NCBI GenBank assembly: GCA_002299195.1
Contig: DBOA01000104.1
Coordinates: 1-11,925 of the forward strand
Origin: Sphingomonadales bacterium UBA658
Lineage (GTDB): Bacteria; Pseudomonadota; Alphaproteobacteria; Sphingomonadales; Sphingomonadaceae
DNA length: 11,925 nt
Reading direction: 5' to 3'
Position 1 is the first letter of the stretch. The number at the start of each line of letters is the position of its first letter. The notes under the pieces are model-generated. The model was not told the origin of the DNA and ran no database searches. It saw only the letters and a list, made by a program, of their open reading frames with translations. Shown piece by piece: positions 1 through 6,864 of this stretch. The position numbers were made by a program, and so were the translations under genes.

Positions 1-20
1 TGCTTTGTGCCTGAGCTCAT
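1..20 (-). CDS. phoU: Probable start of phoU (partial, cut by window edge)
   Basis: Eleven bases after the pstB stop codon an ATG (positions 18-20 on the minus strand) opens a frame reading MSSGTK before the window ends. Only six full codons are visible, so no domain can be seen. The name rests on gene order: in most bacteria with a pstSCAB operon the gene after pstB is phoU, which encodes the cytoplasmic regulator linking the Pst transporter to the sensor kinase PhoR. No strong Shine-Dalgarno sequence is visible in the short gap, which fits translational coupling to pstB. It could instead be another gene or a spurious ATG. Confidence 0.45.
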
Positions 21-31
21 GTCGCTGTATC

Positions 32-826
32 CTAACCGTAACGGCCTGTAATATAATCCTTGGTGCGGTCTTCACGTGGATTGGTAAATATTTCGGATGT
101 CTCACCAAATTCAATGAGATTACCCAAATGGAAAAATGCCGTGCGTTGCGATACACGCGCCGCCTGCTGCATATTATGCGTCACGATGATGATAGCATAT
201 TTTCCGCGCAGGTCGTGGATTAACTCTTCAATCCGCGCGGTGGCGATAGGATCAAGCGCTGAACAAGGTTCGTCCATCAGAATAACTTCGGGATCAACGG
301 CGATGGCGCGGGCAATGCACAAACGCTGCTGCTGACCGCCGGATAGCGCAGTACCGCTTTCGTTCAGCCGATCCTTGACCTCGGTCCACAAACCGGCCCG
401 GGTAAGCGAACCTTCCACGATCTGGTCCAGTTCTGCCTTGCCGCTCGCCAGCCCGTGAATCCGCGGACCATAAGCGACATTGTCATAAATGGATTTGGGA
501 AACGGATTTGGTTTCTGGAAAACCATACCGACGCGGGCGCGCAATTGTACGACGTCCATCGACGATGCGTAGATATCCTGCCCATCGAGCATGATTTCGC
601 CTTCGACGCGCGCGCCAATGACGGTGTCGTTCATCCGGTTCAGGGTGCGCAAAAAAGTCGATTTGCCACAGCCCGACGGGCCAATGAAGGCAGTCACATT
701 TTCGCGGTCGACGTCTATGGATACGTTATTTATCGCTTGTTTATCGCCATAAAAAACATTCACATTGCGTGTGGATATTTTCGGATTTCCGGGGTTTTCG
801 CCCACATTAACGTCCTTTTTGTTCAT
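32..826 (-). CDS. pstB: Phosphate ABC transporter ATP-binding protein PstB
   Basis: A 264-residue cytoplasmic ATPase that powers high-affinity phosphate import through PstC and PstA. All ABC landmarks are present in order: Walker A GPSGCGKST (residues 49-57), the Q-loop glutamine in VFQKPNPFP (about 104), the signature LSGGQQQR (161-168), Walker B VILMDEP (181-187, catalytic Glu186) and the switch histidine in THNM (about 217). The length is usual for PstB. The ATG start lies three bases after the pstA stop, and a purine-rich GGTGGTGA stretch just before it can act as ribosome binding site, so translation is probably coupled to pstA. PstB is also part of the phosphate-sensing complex with PhoU and PhoR. 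Identification is secure. Confidence 0.98.
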   Translation of the reverse strand: MNKKDVNVGENPGNPKISTRNVNVFYGDKQAINNVSIDVDRENVTAFIGPSGCGKSTFLRTLNRMNDTVIGARVEGEIMLDGQDIYASSMDVVQLRARVGMVFQKPNPFPKSIYDNVAYGPRIHGLASGKAELDQIVEGSLTRAGLWTEVKDRLNESGTALSGGQQQRLCIARAIAVDPEVILMDEPCSALDPIATARIEELIHDLRGKYAIIIVTHNMQQAARVSQRTAFFHLGNLIEFGETSEIFTNPREDRTKDYITGRYG

Positions 827-829
827 AAA

Positions 830-2095
830 TCACCACCGCGTTTCAAAACGGTTGCGAAGATAAATGGCCAAAGCGTTCATTCCCAGCAGGAATATCAGCA
901 ACACAATGATCGCCGCACTGGTTTTTTCGACAAAGCCCTGATTGACTTCGTCCGACCACAGGTAAATCTGCACCGGCAATGCCGTGGCGGCATCTGTAAA
1001 GCCTTGTGGCGCAGCCGGAATGAAGGCGCGCATGCCGATCATCAGCAGTGGCGCCGTTTCCCCAAGCGCGCGTGCCATACCGATGATGGTGCCCGTTAGG
1101 ATGCCGGGCAGGGCAAGCGGCAGAACATGGTGGAAAACGACCTGCACAGGTGACGCGCCGATGCCCAAGGCCGCTTCGCGAATGGAAGGTGGAACGGATT
1201 TGACGGCGTTGCGGCCCGCGATGACGATGACGGGCATTGTCATCAGCGCGAGTGTTAACCCGCCCACCAATGCAGATGATCGCGGCATCCCGAACATGGT
1301 CAGGAAAACCGCAAGACCGAGCAAGCCAAAGATGATCGAAGGAACCGCAGCCAGATTGTTAATCGAAACCTCTATAAGGTCCGTGAGCTTATTTTTGGAC
1401 GCATATTCCTCCAAATATAATGCTGCAAGGACGCCAACGGGAAAGGCGAGCAGCAGGGTAATCGCCATCGTCATCAGCGATCCCTTGAACGCGGCCCAGA
1501 TACCAACCGCAGAGGGGTCTGTCGCATCTGCGCCCGTTAAGAATGTCCAGTTAAATCCCGTGCGCAAAGCTTCCTTGTCCGCCAATGCGGCAACGGTCTT
1601 TTCAGCTGCTGGCTCGCCTTGGCGCTTGAACGCCACGTCCAATCGGGAATCCGCTGGCAACCAAAGCGTTTGTTTGGACGCCACCAGTTCGGGATTGTCT
1701 ATCAACATCTGCCGCACATTGGCTGCCGCGGCGGATGTCAGTAGGCTGTCGCCCAACCCTGCATATTGCTGGCCAACAGCCAATTCGACGATGCCGGGAA
1801 TGTCCATCGAATTTAGTGCGGCGTCGGCATTCGGGCCAGTGACTGACGCTGCAGTCGCACCAGCTGTCAGTGCCGGAAAGTCGAACTCCACCGCGATTTC
1901 TGTACGCTGGAAGCCACGCAGGCCTTGGCCGAGCATAGTGAACAACAGAAACGCAAGGAAAAGCGTCGACAGCGCGACCGCCATAAAGCCCATCGCTTTA
2001 AAGCGTCGCTCGGCCGCATAACGGCTGGCAATACGCTTTTGCATGATTTTCCCGTTCCAGTCGGTCGGGCTTGGGTCGATGACGGCGTTATTCAT
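830..2095 (-). CDS. pstA: Phosphate ABC transporter permease PstA (long form)
   Basis: An inner-membrane permease half of the Pst phosphate importer, 421 residues from the chosen start. It has a first membrane helix at about residues 34-56, then a long probably periplasmic insert (about 60-195), then the usual permease core. That core holds the EAA loop REAALGIGASP through HVLPLALPG (306-331), which docks on PstB, and GMARALGETAPL (339-350). E. coli PstA lacks the insert and is roughly 300 residues; long forms with an N-terminal extension are known in alphaproteobacteria. The ATG at 2095 was chosen because it overlaps the pstC stop by eight bases (ATGAATAA) and has GGGAAG just upstream. The frame is open further upstream into pstC, but that part overlaps coding sequence and looks unlike a PstA N-terminus. 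Confidence 0.95.
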   Translation of the reverse strand: MNNAVIDPSPTDWNGKIMQKRIASRYAAERRFKAMGFMAVALSTLFLAFLLFTMLGQGLRGFQRTEIAVEFDFPALTAGATAASVTGPNADAALNSMDIPGIVELAVGQQYAGLGDSLLTSAAAANVRQMLIDNPELVASKQTLWLPADSRLDVAFKRQGEPAAEKTVAALADKEALRTGFNWTFLTGADATDPSAVGIWAAFKGSLMTMAITLLLAFPVGVLAALYLEEYASKNKLTDLIEVSINNLAAVPSIIFGLLGLAVFLTMFGMPRSSALVGGLTLALMTMPVIVIAGRNAVKSVPPSIREAALGIGASPVQVVFHHVLPLALPGILTGTIIGMARALGETAPLLMIGMRAFIPAAPQGFTDAATALPVQIYLWSDEVNQGFVEKTSAAIIVLLIFLLGMNALAIYLRNRFETRW

Positions 2096-3476
2096 ATGCT
2101 TCCCGATATTTTTTGACGACCCGCAGTGCGGCATAGTTGAGGAAGAATGTTGTTACGAACAATGTGAGACCAAGCGCAAATGCGGCCAGCGTGTGCGGGC
2201 TGCCAAAATCTTGATCGCCCGTCAAAAGCGCGACAATTTGGACTGTAATGGTGGTGATCGTGTCAAAGGGATTGGCGGTCAGGTTTGCGGTGTAGCCTGC
2301 GGCCATCACCACAATCATCGTTTCGCCAATCGCGCGGCTGACGGCAAGCAATACGCCGCCGACCACGCCAGGAAGCGCGGCTGGCAAAAGCACCTTTTTA
2401 ATCGTTTCGCTTTTGGTCGCGCCCATGGCCAAGCTGCCATCACGCATCGCATTGGGCACTGCGGCAATGCTGTCATCCGACATCGACGATACCAATGGAA
2501 TAATCATCACGCCCATGACGATGCCCGCAGCAAGCGCATTGTCAGATGCTGCGTTGCTGACACCCAGCATGACCGCAAAGTCACGCACAGCAGGCGCCAC
2601 GGTCAGGGCTGCAAAATAGCCATATACCACGGTGGGTACGCCAGCGAGGATTTCCAGAATGGGCTTCATCCACTTACGGACAGTGGAAGATGCATATTGC
2701 GTTAGGAAGATCGCGCTCATCAAACCAAGCGGGATGGCAACGATCATAGCGATAATCGCGCCAATGAAAATCGTGCCCCAGAATAATGGAATGGCACCAT
2801 AGCCATTATCCGCGCCAGGCGTGACAACCGATTTGGGGTTCCAGTCGGTTCCAAAAAGGAATTCAAATGGCGACACCATTGAGAAGAAGCGCCAGGATTC
2901 GAATATCAACGAAGCGAAGATACCAAGCGTGGTGATGATAGCGATAAGCGAAGCCAAAAGCAGCCCGAACATGATAACGCGTTCGACTTTACTGCGCGCG
3001 CGAAAATCGGGTTTCAGACGGGTAAACGCATAAGCCCCACCAGCAAAAAACAGCAGCAGCGTGGCAGCCACGCCCAGCCATTTATAATAAGACAAAGCGC
3101 CCTGGTATAAGGGCACCAGCTTTTCACTCATGTCCTGAAACGCGGTCGTTTGGAAACCCTGCGCAATGGCGCGCGCTTCAGACAATATAGCTGCGCGTGC
3201 AAAGGTGTCTTGCGGCAATTCGGCTGCGGCGGGTGCCGACAATACCATATTGGTAACGAGTGCAGGCGACACAGATTGCCAGACCAGCATGAACAACAGC
3301 GCAGGCGTAACGGCGCATATCGCCACAAACCAGCCATGATAATAAGGCAGGCTGTTCACGGTGCCGCGCGGGCCACCCTTTGCGTTGCGAACGAAACCCG
3401 ACGCCCGGGCACGTCCAAAAATCCAGCCAATGAGGCCCAGACCAAGGACAAGGAAGAGCAAAGCCGTTCCGGTCAT
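2088..3476 (-). CDS. pstC: Phosphate ABC transporter permease PstC (long form)
   Basis: The second inner-membrane permease half of the phosphate importer, 462 residues from the chosen ATG. The N-terminal part has hydrophobic helices at about residues 3-20, 50-68 and 132-150, with a hydrophilic stretch between the second and third (about 70-130). The permease core follows from about residue 165. It includes the EAA loop DGSLAMGATKSE through LLPAALPG (346-370) and SRAIGETM (380-387). The N-terminal extension is absent from E. coli PstC but fits alphaproteobacterial long forms. The start is uncertain: a TTG at 3503 would add nine residues (MVQGGNVKF), and an AAGGGGG element lies about 13 bases before the chosen ATG, which is a wide spacing. 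The last eight bases overlap the start of pstA. Confidence 0.95.
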   Translation of the reverse strand: MTGTALLFLVLGLGLIGWIFGRARASGFVRNAKGGPRGTVNSLPYYHGWFVAICAVTPALLFMLVWQSVSPALVTNMVLSAPAAAELPQDTFARAAILSEARAIAQGFQTTAFQDMSEKLVPLYQGALSYYKWLGVAATLLLFFAGGAYAFTRLKPDFRARSKVERVIMFGLLLASLIAIITTLGIFASLIFESWRFFSMVSPFEFLFGTDWNPKSVVTPGADNGYGAIPLFWGTIFIGAIIAMIVAIPLGLMSAIFLTQYASSTVRKWMKPILEILAGVPTVVYGYFAALTVAPAVRDFAVMLGVSNAASDNALAAGIVMGVMIIPLVSSMSDDSIAAVPNAMRDGSLAMGATKSETIKKVLLPAALPGVVGGVLLAVSRAIGETMIVVMAAGYTANLTANPFDTITTITVQIVALLTGDQDFGSPHTLAAFALGLTLFVTTFFLNYAALRVVKKYREAYE

Positions 3477-3543
3477 AAACTTAACATTGCCCCCTTGGAC
3501 CAAAACTGGCTAAATTCCGTTGAAAACAATACCCAAAATAGCG

Positions 3544-3581
3544 ATGGGCCTTGATCAAACGGAGATTCGATCCAGGCCCAT
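3544..3581 (-). other. Stem-loop between pstS and pstC
   Basis: On the minus strand an 8-bp perfect arm ATGGGCCT pairs with AGGCCCAT. Inside it, after one mismatch, GATC pairs with GATC, giving a 12-base loop and a stem of 13 positions with one mismatch. It begins about 20 bases after the pstS stop. A short TTTT lies several bases beyond the 3' arm, too far off and too short for a classic terminator. By analogy with other binding-protein operons it probably protects the 3' end of a pstS message and partly blocks read-through into pstC. Confidence 0.7.
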
Positions 3582-3603
3582 AGACGCGATGATTGTTGCA
3601 GAT

Positions 3604-4656
3604 TTATTTCAAATCTGCGCCCGTCATGGGATTGAGGCTGTTTGCAGCTTCAGTTGCCGCTTTATAGTCCGCATCGGTGGATGCAATCATGCCCAATTTG
3701 GTCAGATATCCGCCAGCTGCGCCGCCTTTAAGAAACTCGGCAATAAATTCCTTTATGCCGGGAATTTTGTCGATGTGGGCTTTTTTCACATAGATGAACA
3801 TCTTGCGGGCACCGGGATAGCTACCATCCGAAATCGTAGCGATCGTGGGGCTGACACCGTTCATCACGACACCGTGCACCTTGGATGCATTTTCTTCCAT
3901 GTAGCTGTAACCGAACACACCCACCATGTTGGGGTTGGAATCGAGCTTTTGTACGATCAGGTTATCGTTTTCGCCTTGCTCTTTGAAAGCGCCATCGGTG
4001 CGCACTTCCGTACAAATCGCCTTATATTTGTCTTCGTCGCTGTCCTTCAACGCCTTGGTTGCAGCGTCGGATTTGCAACCGGCTTCCATGATCAGTTCAT
4101 GGAATGAATCGCGTGTGCCGGATGTCGTTGGCGGTCCATATACCGAGATGGGCAATTTGGGCAGCGACGGGTTCACGTCCGACCAGAGCTTTGCGGTCTG
4201 TGGCTTACCGAAGGGGTTGGCTGCGAGTGCCTTGTAGACGTCAGTGGTCGACAATGCGAACTTGGTGCCCTTGTTCGATTGCGCAAGCGCCAGACCGTCA
4301 ATGCCAACCTGAACTTCGATGATGTCCTTAACGCTGTTCTTCTGGCAATTTTCGAATTCGCTCTTCTTCATGCGACGTGAGGCATTTGCGATGTCTGGCG
4401 TCTCTGCGCCTACGCCTTTGCAGAATTGTTCAATGCCGCCGCCGGTTCCGGTCGATTCCAGAACGGGCGATTTGCGTGAAGGGTCCGCTTTAGCGAACGC
4501 CTCAGACGCGGCCTTTGCGAATGGAAATACCGTCGATGAACCTACGATGCGGATTTCCTGACGCGAACCACCTGCGGCTCCACCCGTGCTGGCTTGGTCA
4601 TTACATGCCGCAAGCGCCAGTGCGCTGATGGCAACAAGTGAAATCTTCTTCATCAT
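3604..4656 (-). CDS. pstS: Phosphate-binding lipoprotein PstS
   Basis: The periplasmic, lipid-anchored protein that captures phosphate for PstCAB, 350 residues. The N-terminus MMKKISLVAISALALAAC is a lipoprotein signal peptide with lipobox LAAC and lipidated Cys18. Phosphate-binding signatures of the family follow: GSSTVFPF (39-46), ESTGTGGG (67-74), ANASRRMK (90-97) and SGTRDSF (179-185). The ATG at 4656 was chosen because AGGGA lies eight bases upstream; an in-frame ATG three codons earlier has no room for a ribosome binding site, and the next ATG (4653) is also possible. Upstream is a four-unit Pho box, so induction by PhoB under phosphate limitation is expected. A stem-loop separates it from pstC, consistent with higher expression than the permeases. 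Confidence 0.96.
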   Translation of the reverse strand: MMKKISLVAISALALAACNDQASTGGAAGGSRQEIRIVGSSTVFPFAKAASEAFAKADPSRKSPVLESTGTGGGIEQFCKGVGAETPDIANASRRMKKSEFENCQKNSVKDIIEVQVGIDGLALAQSNKGTKFALSTTDVYKALAANPFGKPQTAKLWSDVNPSLPKLPISVYGPPTTSGTRDSFHELIMEAGCKSDAATKALKDSDEDKYKAICTEVRTDGAFKEQGENDNLIVQKLDSNPNMVGVFGYSYMEENASKVHGVVMNGVSPTIATISDGSYPGARKMFIYVKKAHIDKIPGIKEFIAEFLKGGAAGGYLTKLGMIASTDADYKAATEAANSLNPMTGADLK

Positions 4657-4687
4657 AACGAACATCCCTATGGTGGATTCAATACAG

Positions 4688-4708
4688 AAAAAACTGCGCT
4701 CTCAGCGC
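4688..4708 (-). terminator. Small terminator-like hairpin in the pstS leader
   Basis: On the minus strand GCGCT and AGCGC form a 5-bp stem around the loop GAG, and two bases later comes TTTTTT. This is the shape of a weak intrinsic terminator. It lies between the Pho box and the pstS start. It may stop phoR transcripts from running into pstS, or it may act as a leader hairpin on Pho-driven transcripts. The stem is short, so function is uncertain. Confidence 0.45.
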
Positions 4709-4723
4709 CCTTAGCGGGTGCAG

Positions 4724-4763
4724 ATGGCTGATAAATGACCTTTATATTACATTATCATGACAG
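4724..4763 (-). promoter_or_regulatory. Four-unit Pho box upstream of pstS
   Basis: On the minus strand four 7-base units recur every 11 bases: CTGTCAT, ATGTAAT, AGGTCAT and CAGCCAT, separated by the AT-rich spacers GATA, ATAA and TTAT. The first unit equals the enterobacterial PhoB half-site, and each of the others matches it at 5 of 7 positions. The geometry of 7-base units with 4-base spacers is that of tandem PhoB dimers. The first base follows the phoR stop codon directly. No clear -10 hexamer is visible downstream, which is common at PhoB-activated promoters. Confidence 0.85.
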
Positions 4764-6005
4764 TCATGCCGGTGCAACGGGAAGCAAGATGGACACCGTG
4801 GTGCCTTTTCCCACCGTGCTGCGGATTTCCAGATGGCCACGGTGCCGGTCCACAATATGTTTGACCAGGCTAAGCCCCAGACCCGTGCCGCCAACCAACC
4901 GACTGCGGCCCGAATCGACCCTGTAAAAACGCTCGGTCAGCCGCGGCAAATGTTCGGGCGCAATCCCGTCACCTTCATCCGCAACTGCGAAGTTCAGCAT
5001 GGCGCCGGATCGTGACGACACGAGCGAGACCAGAACCGGGGTGCCGTCTTTTCCATATTTCATGGCATTATTCAGGATGTTGTTGGCAAGCTGCCGCAAT
5101 TGGCCGGCATCGCCAATTACTGCAGGTAAATCCGCCATGATATCAACTGCAATATCTGCACCGCGGTCCTTTTGGCTGTTGCGAAGCTGGTCCACCGTTT
5201 CCATCACGATCTGCGAAAAATTGACGGGTGTTTGCGGCGGATCATATTTTTCGGCTTCAATGCGGCTAAGCGACATAAGGTCGCGCACCAACGCCTGCAT
5301 GCGATCGGTTTCTGTCGCCATTATCCCTAAGAATCGGCTGCGTGTGGCTGGGTCGTCACCAGCGGCGGGGTCATCCAATGTTTCGATGAACCCTTTAACA
5401 GCGGCGAGCGGCGTCAACAGTTCGTGGCTGGCATTGGCAACGAAATCCACGCGCATCTTTTCGGCCACTTGCGTGCCACTGCGGTCGGCCAAATGGACAA
5501 TCTTCTGTCCGGGCCCCATCATCTGGATACGCATTTCCCACAGCTGGTTTTTCTGACCGATGCCTGTGAGTTTTATGGGGTGGCCGCTATGCTGGGCATC
5601 AGGGTCAGACAATCGTTCGATTGCCCCGGCATGCCGAAATGCCATCCGGACATTCTGACCAACAATATTGCTACCTAATAAGCGTAACGCGGCGAGGTTC
5701 GCAGCCGTGACGCGCGCATTTTCCACCATCAATATCGCATCGGTTGATGCATCGATGAATGCCTGCAATTGGGGGTGTGAGGTGATTGAGGCGGCGTCGA
5801 TAACAAGCGGCTCGTCTGACCGCGGCGTATCGATAATAGCTTCATCATGATCTTGCCCTTCGGCCACGACGAACAAAGCAATCAGCATGGATACGAACAC
5901 AACAAGGGTGCGTTCGGCGGCACCAAGCATTTGCCCTGCAAAAACGGCGCCCACCAAAGCAAGGCCAAAGGCAAAAAGCACGCGGGGAGAAAACCAACTG
6001 TTCAC
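4764..6005 (-). CDS. phoR: Phosphate-regulon sensor histidine kinase PhoR
   Basis: A 413-residue membrane sensor kinase expected to phosphorylate PhoB when phosphate is scarce. Two hydrophobic helices (about 9-28 and 33-48) are joined by a very short loop, so there is no real periplasmic sensor domain, as usual for PhoR. A PAS-like domain follows (about 76-170). The dimerisation and phosphotransfer segment is NASHELLTPL with His194. The ATPase domain has N-box NNILNNAMKYG (308-318), DEGDG (343-347) and GGTGLGLSL (372-380). The start is GTG at 6005, because an in-frame stop lies seven codons upstream; GGACGGG is a plausible ribosome binding site eight bases before it. The neighbouring pst genes support PhoR over other kinases. 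The partner phoB is not in this window and may lie beyond phoU. Confidence 0.93.
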   Translation of the reverse strand: MNSWFSPRVLFAFGLALVGAVFAGQMLGAAERTLVVFVSMLIALFVVAEGQDHDEAIIDTPRSDEPLVIDAASITSHPQLQAFIDASTDAILMVENARVTAANLAALRLLGSNIVGQNVRMAFRHAGAIERLSDPDAQHSGHPIKLTGIGQKNQLWEMRIQMMGPGQKIVHLADRSGTQVAEKMRVDFVANASHELLTPLAAVKGFIETLDDPAAGDDPATRSRFLGIMATETDRMQALVRDLMSLSRIEAEKYDPPQTPVNFSQIVMETVDQLRNSQKDRGADIAVDIMADLPAVIGDAGQLRQLANNILNNAMKYGKDGTPVLVSLVSSRSGAMLNFAVADEGDGIAPEHLPRLTERFYRVDSGRSRLVGGTGLGLSLVKHIVDRHRGHLEIRSTVGKGTTVSILLPVAPA

Positions 6006-6131
6006 TATATCAACCCGTCCATGTCATCCCGATCTGCGGCAATCCCGTGTCAGCTATTACCGACCACATTGTCCCACATATAGACGCAGTTTTTGCGTGC
6101 AAGCATCGCCGATGAAATAACAGACATTTGA

Positions 6132-6803
6132 TTATGAGAGGTTTCGCAAAACCGCGATCAGATCGTCAAAATGGTCGATGATGGCATCTGCGCCCATCTC
6201 CTCCACTGGCCCGTGCAGGAAACCAAAGCTAACGGCCACACTTGGCACATCGGCATTTTTCGCGGCCATGATGTCGTAAATGGAATCGCCAATATAGGCT
6301 GCGCGTCCGCCGCCGCATCTTTTGACCATTTCAAAGATAGGCGCGCCGGATGGTTTGGCATTTTCCTTGCCCAACGTGTCCGCACCCAAAATGCAGCCCA
6401 TACGATGCGCAAGGTTCAGGTCGTTCAGCAACTTGACCGCTAGGCTTTCGAACTTGTTGGTCACAACCGCGTAACGCACACCCATCGCATCCAGCGTATC
6501 CAGCACATTGAGTGCACCGTCAAAAGGCCGACTGTGGACCGACACATTGGCTTCATAATAAGCCAACATCTGGCGATACAGCGGTTTAAAATCGCCATCG
6601 GGAATGCCGCCCGTTGCCTCTAGTCCCTGTTGCAACATCAGCTTTGCCCCGCCGCCGATATGTTGCTTGACGGTTTCAGCCGAAAGGGCCGGTCTGCCGA
6701 CGCTGGTGAGGACATGGTTGACCGCGGCGGTTAGGTCGCCGCTGGTATCCACTAAAGTACCGTCAAGGTCGAAGCCGACGATGTCGAAAGGAAATTTTGT
6801 CAT
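6132..6803 (-). CDS. gph: HAD-family phosphoglycolate phosphatase
   Basis: A 223-residue cytoplasmic HAD phosphatase, most likely removing phosphate from 2-phosphoglycolate, a by-product of DNA damage repair and of oxygenase side reactions. HAD motifs are clear: FDLDGTLVDT with nucleophile Asp12 and Asp14, VVTNK (113-117) for motif II, the lysine in NAKPSGAP (about 150) for motif III, and GDSIYD (172-177) for motif IV. A helical cap domain fills residues 20-90. The ATG at 6803 was chosen because the family N-terminus begins there; the frame stays open upstream only across the divergent glmU. It is read towards phoR with a 126-bp gap and could be cotranscribed with it. Substrate is inferred from family likeness; other small HAD substrates are possible. 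Confidence 0.88.
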   Translation of the reverse strand: MTKFPFDIVGFDLDGTLVDTSGDLTAAVNHVLTSVGRPALSAETVKQHIGGGAKLMLQQGLEATGGIPDGDFKPLYRQMLAYYEANVSVHSRPFDGALNVLDTLDAMGVRYAVVTNKFESLAVKLLNDLNLAHRMGCILGADTLGKENAKPSGAPIFEMVKRCGGGRAAYIGDSIYDIMAAKNADVPSVAVSFGFLHGPVEEMGADAIIDHFDDLIAVLRNLS

Positions 6804-6864
6804 ATCGCTACCAAATGGCTGCAAGTTCTGGAAACCGCAACAATTTGCTGGCATGGCGATACAC

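Noticed and set aside
984..2021. A 345-codon open frame on the plus strand opposite pstA
   Set aside because: It mirrors pstA codon positions, shows no family motif and has no ribosome binding site; a shadow of pstA.
6084..6098. Hairpin between gph and phoR (ACGCA and TGCGT around GTTTT) as a terminator
   Set aside because: The stem is only 5 bp and the T or A run lies in the loop, not after the stem, on either strand.
6803..6861. TATCGC and GCGATA arms across the gph-glmU divergent gap as a shared operator
   Set aside because: Arms of six bases 47 bases apart are easily explained by chance; no known regulator site was recognised.
6604..6864. N-terminal extension of glmU by 87 codons
   Set aside because: The extra part is antisense to gph and lacks family similarity; the nucleotide-binding motif typical of the GlmU N-terminus begins right after the chosen ATG.
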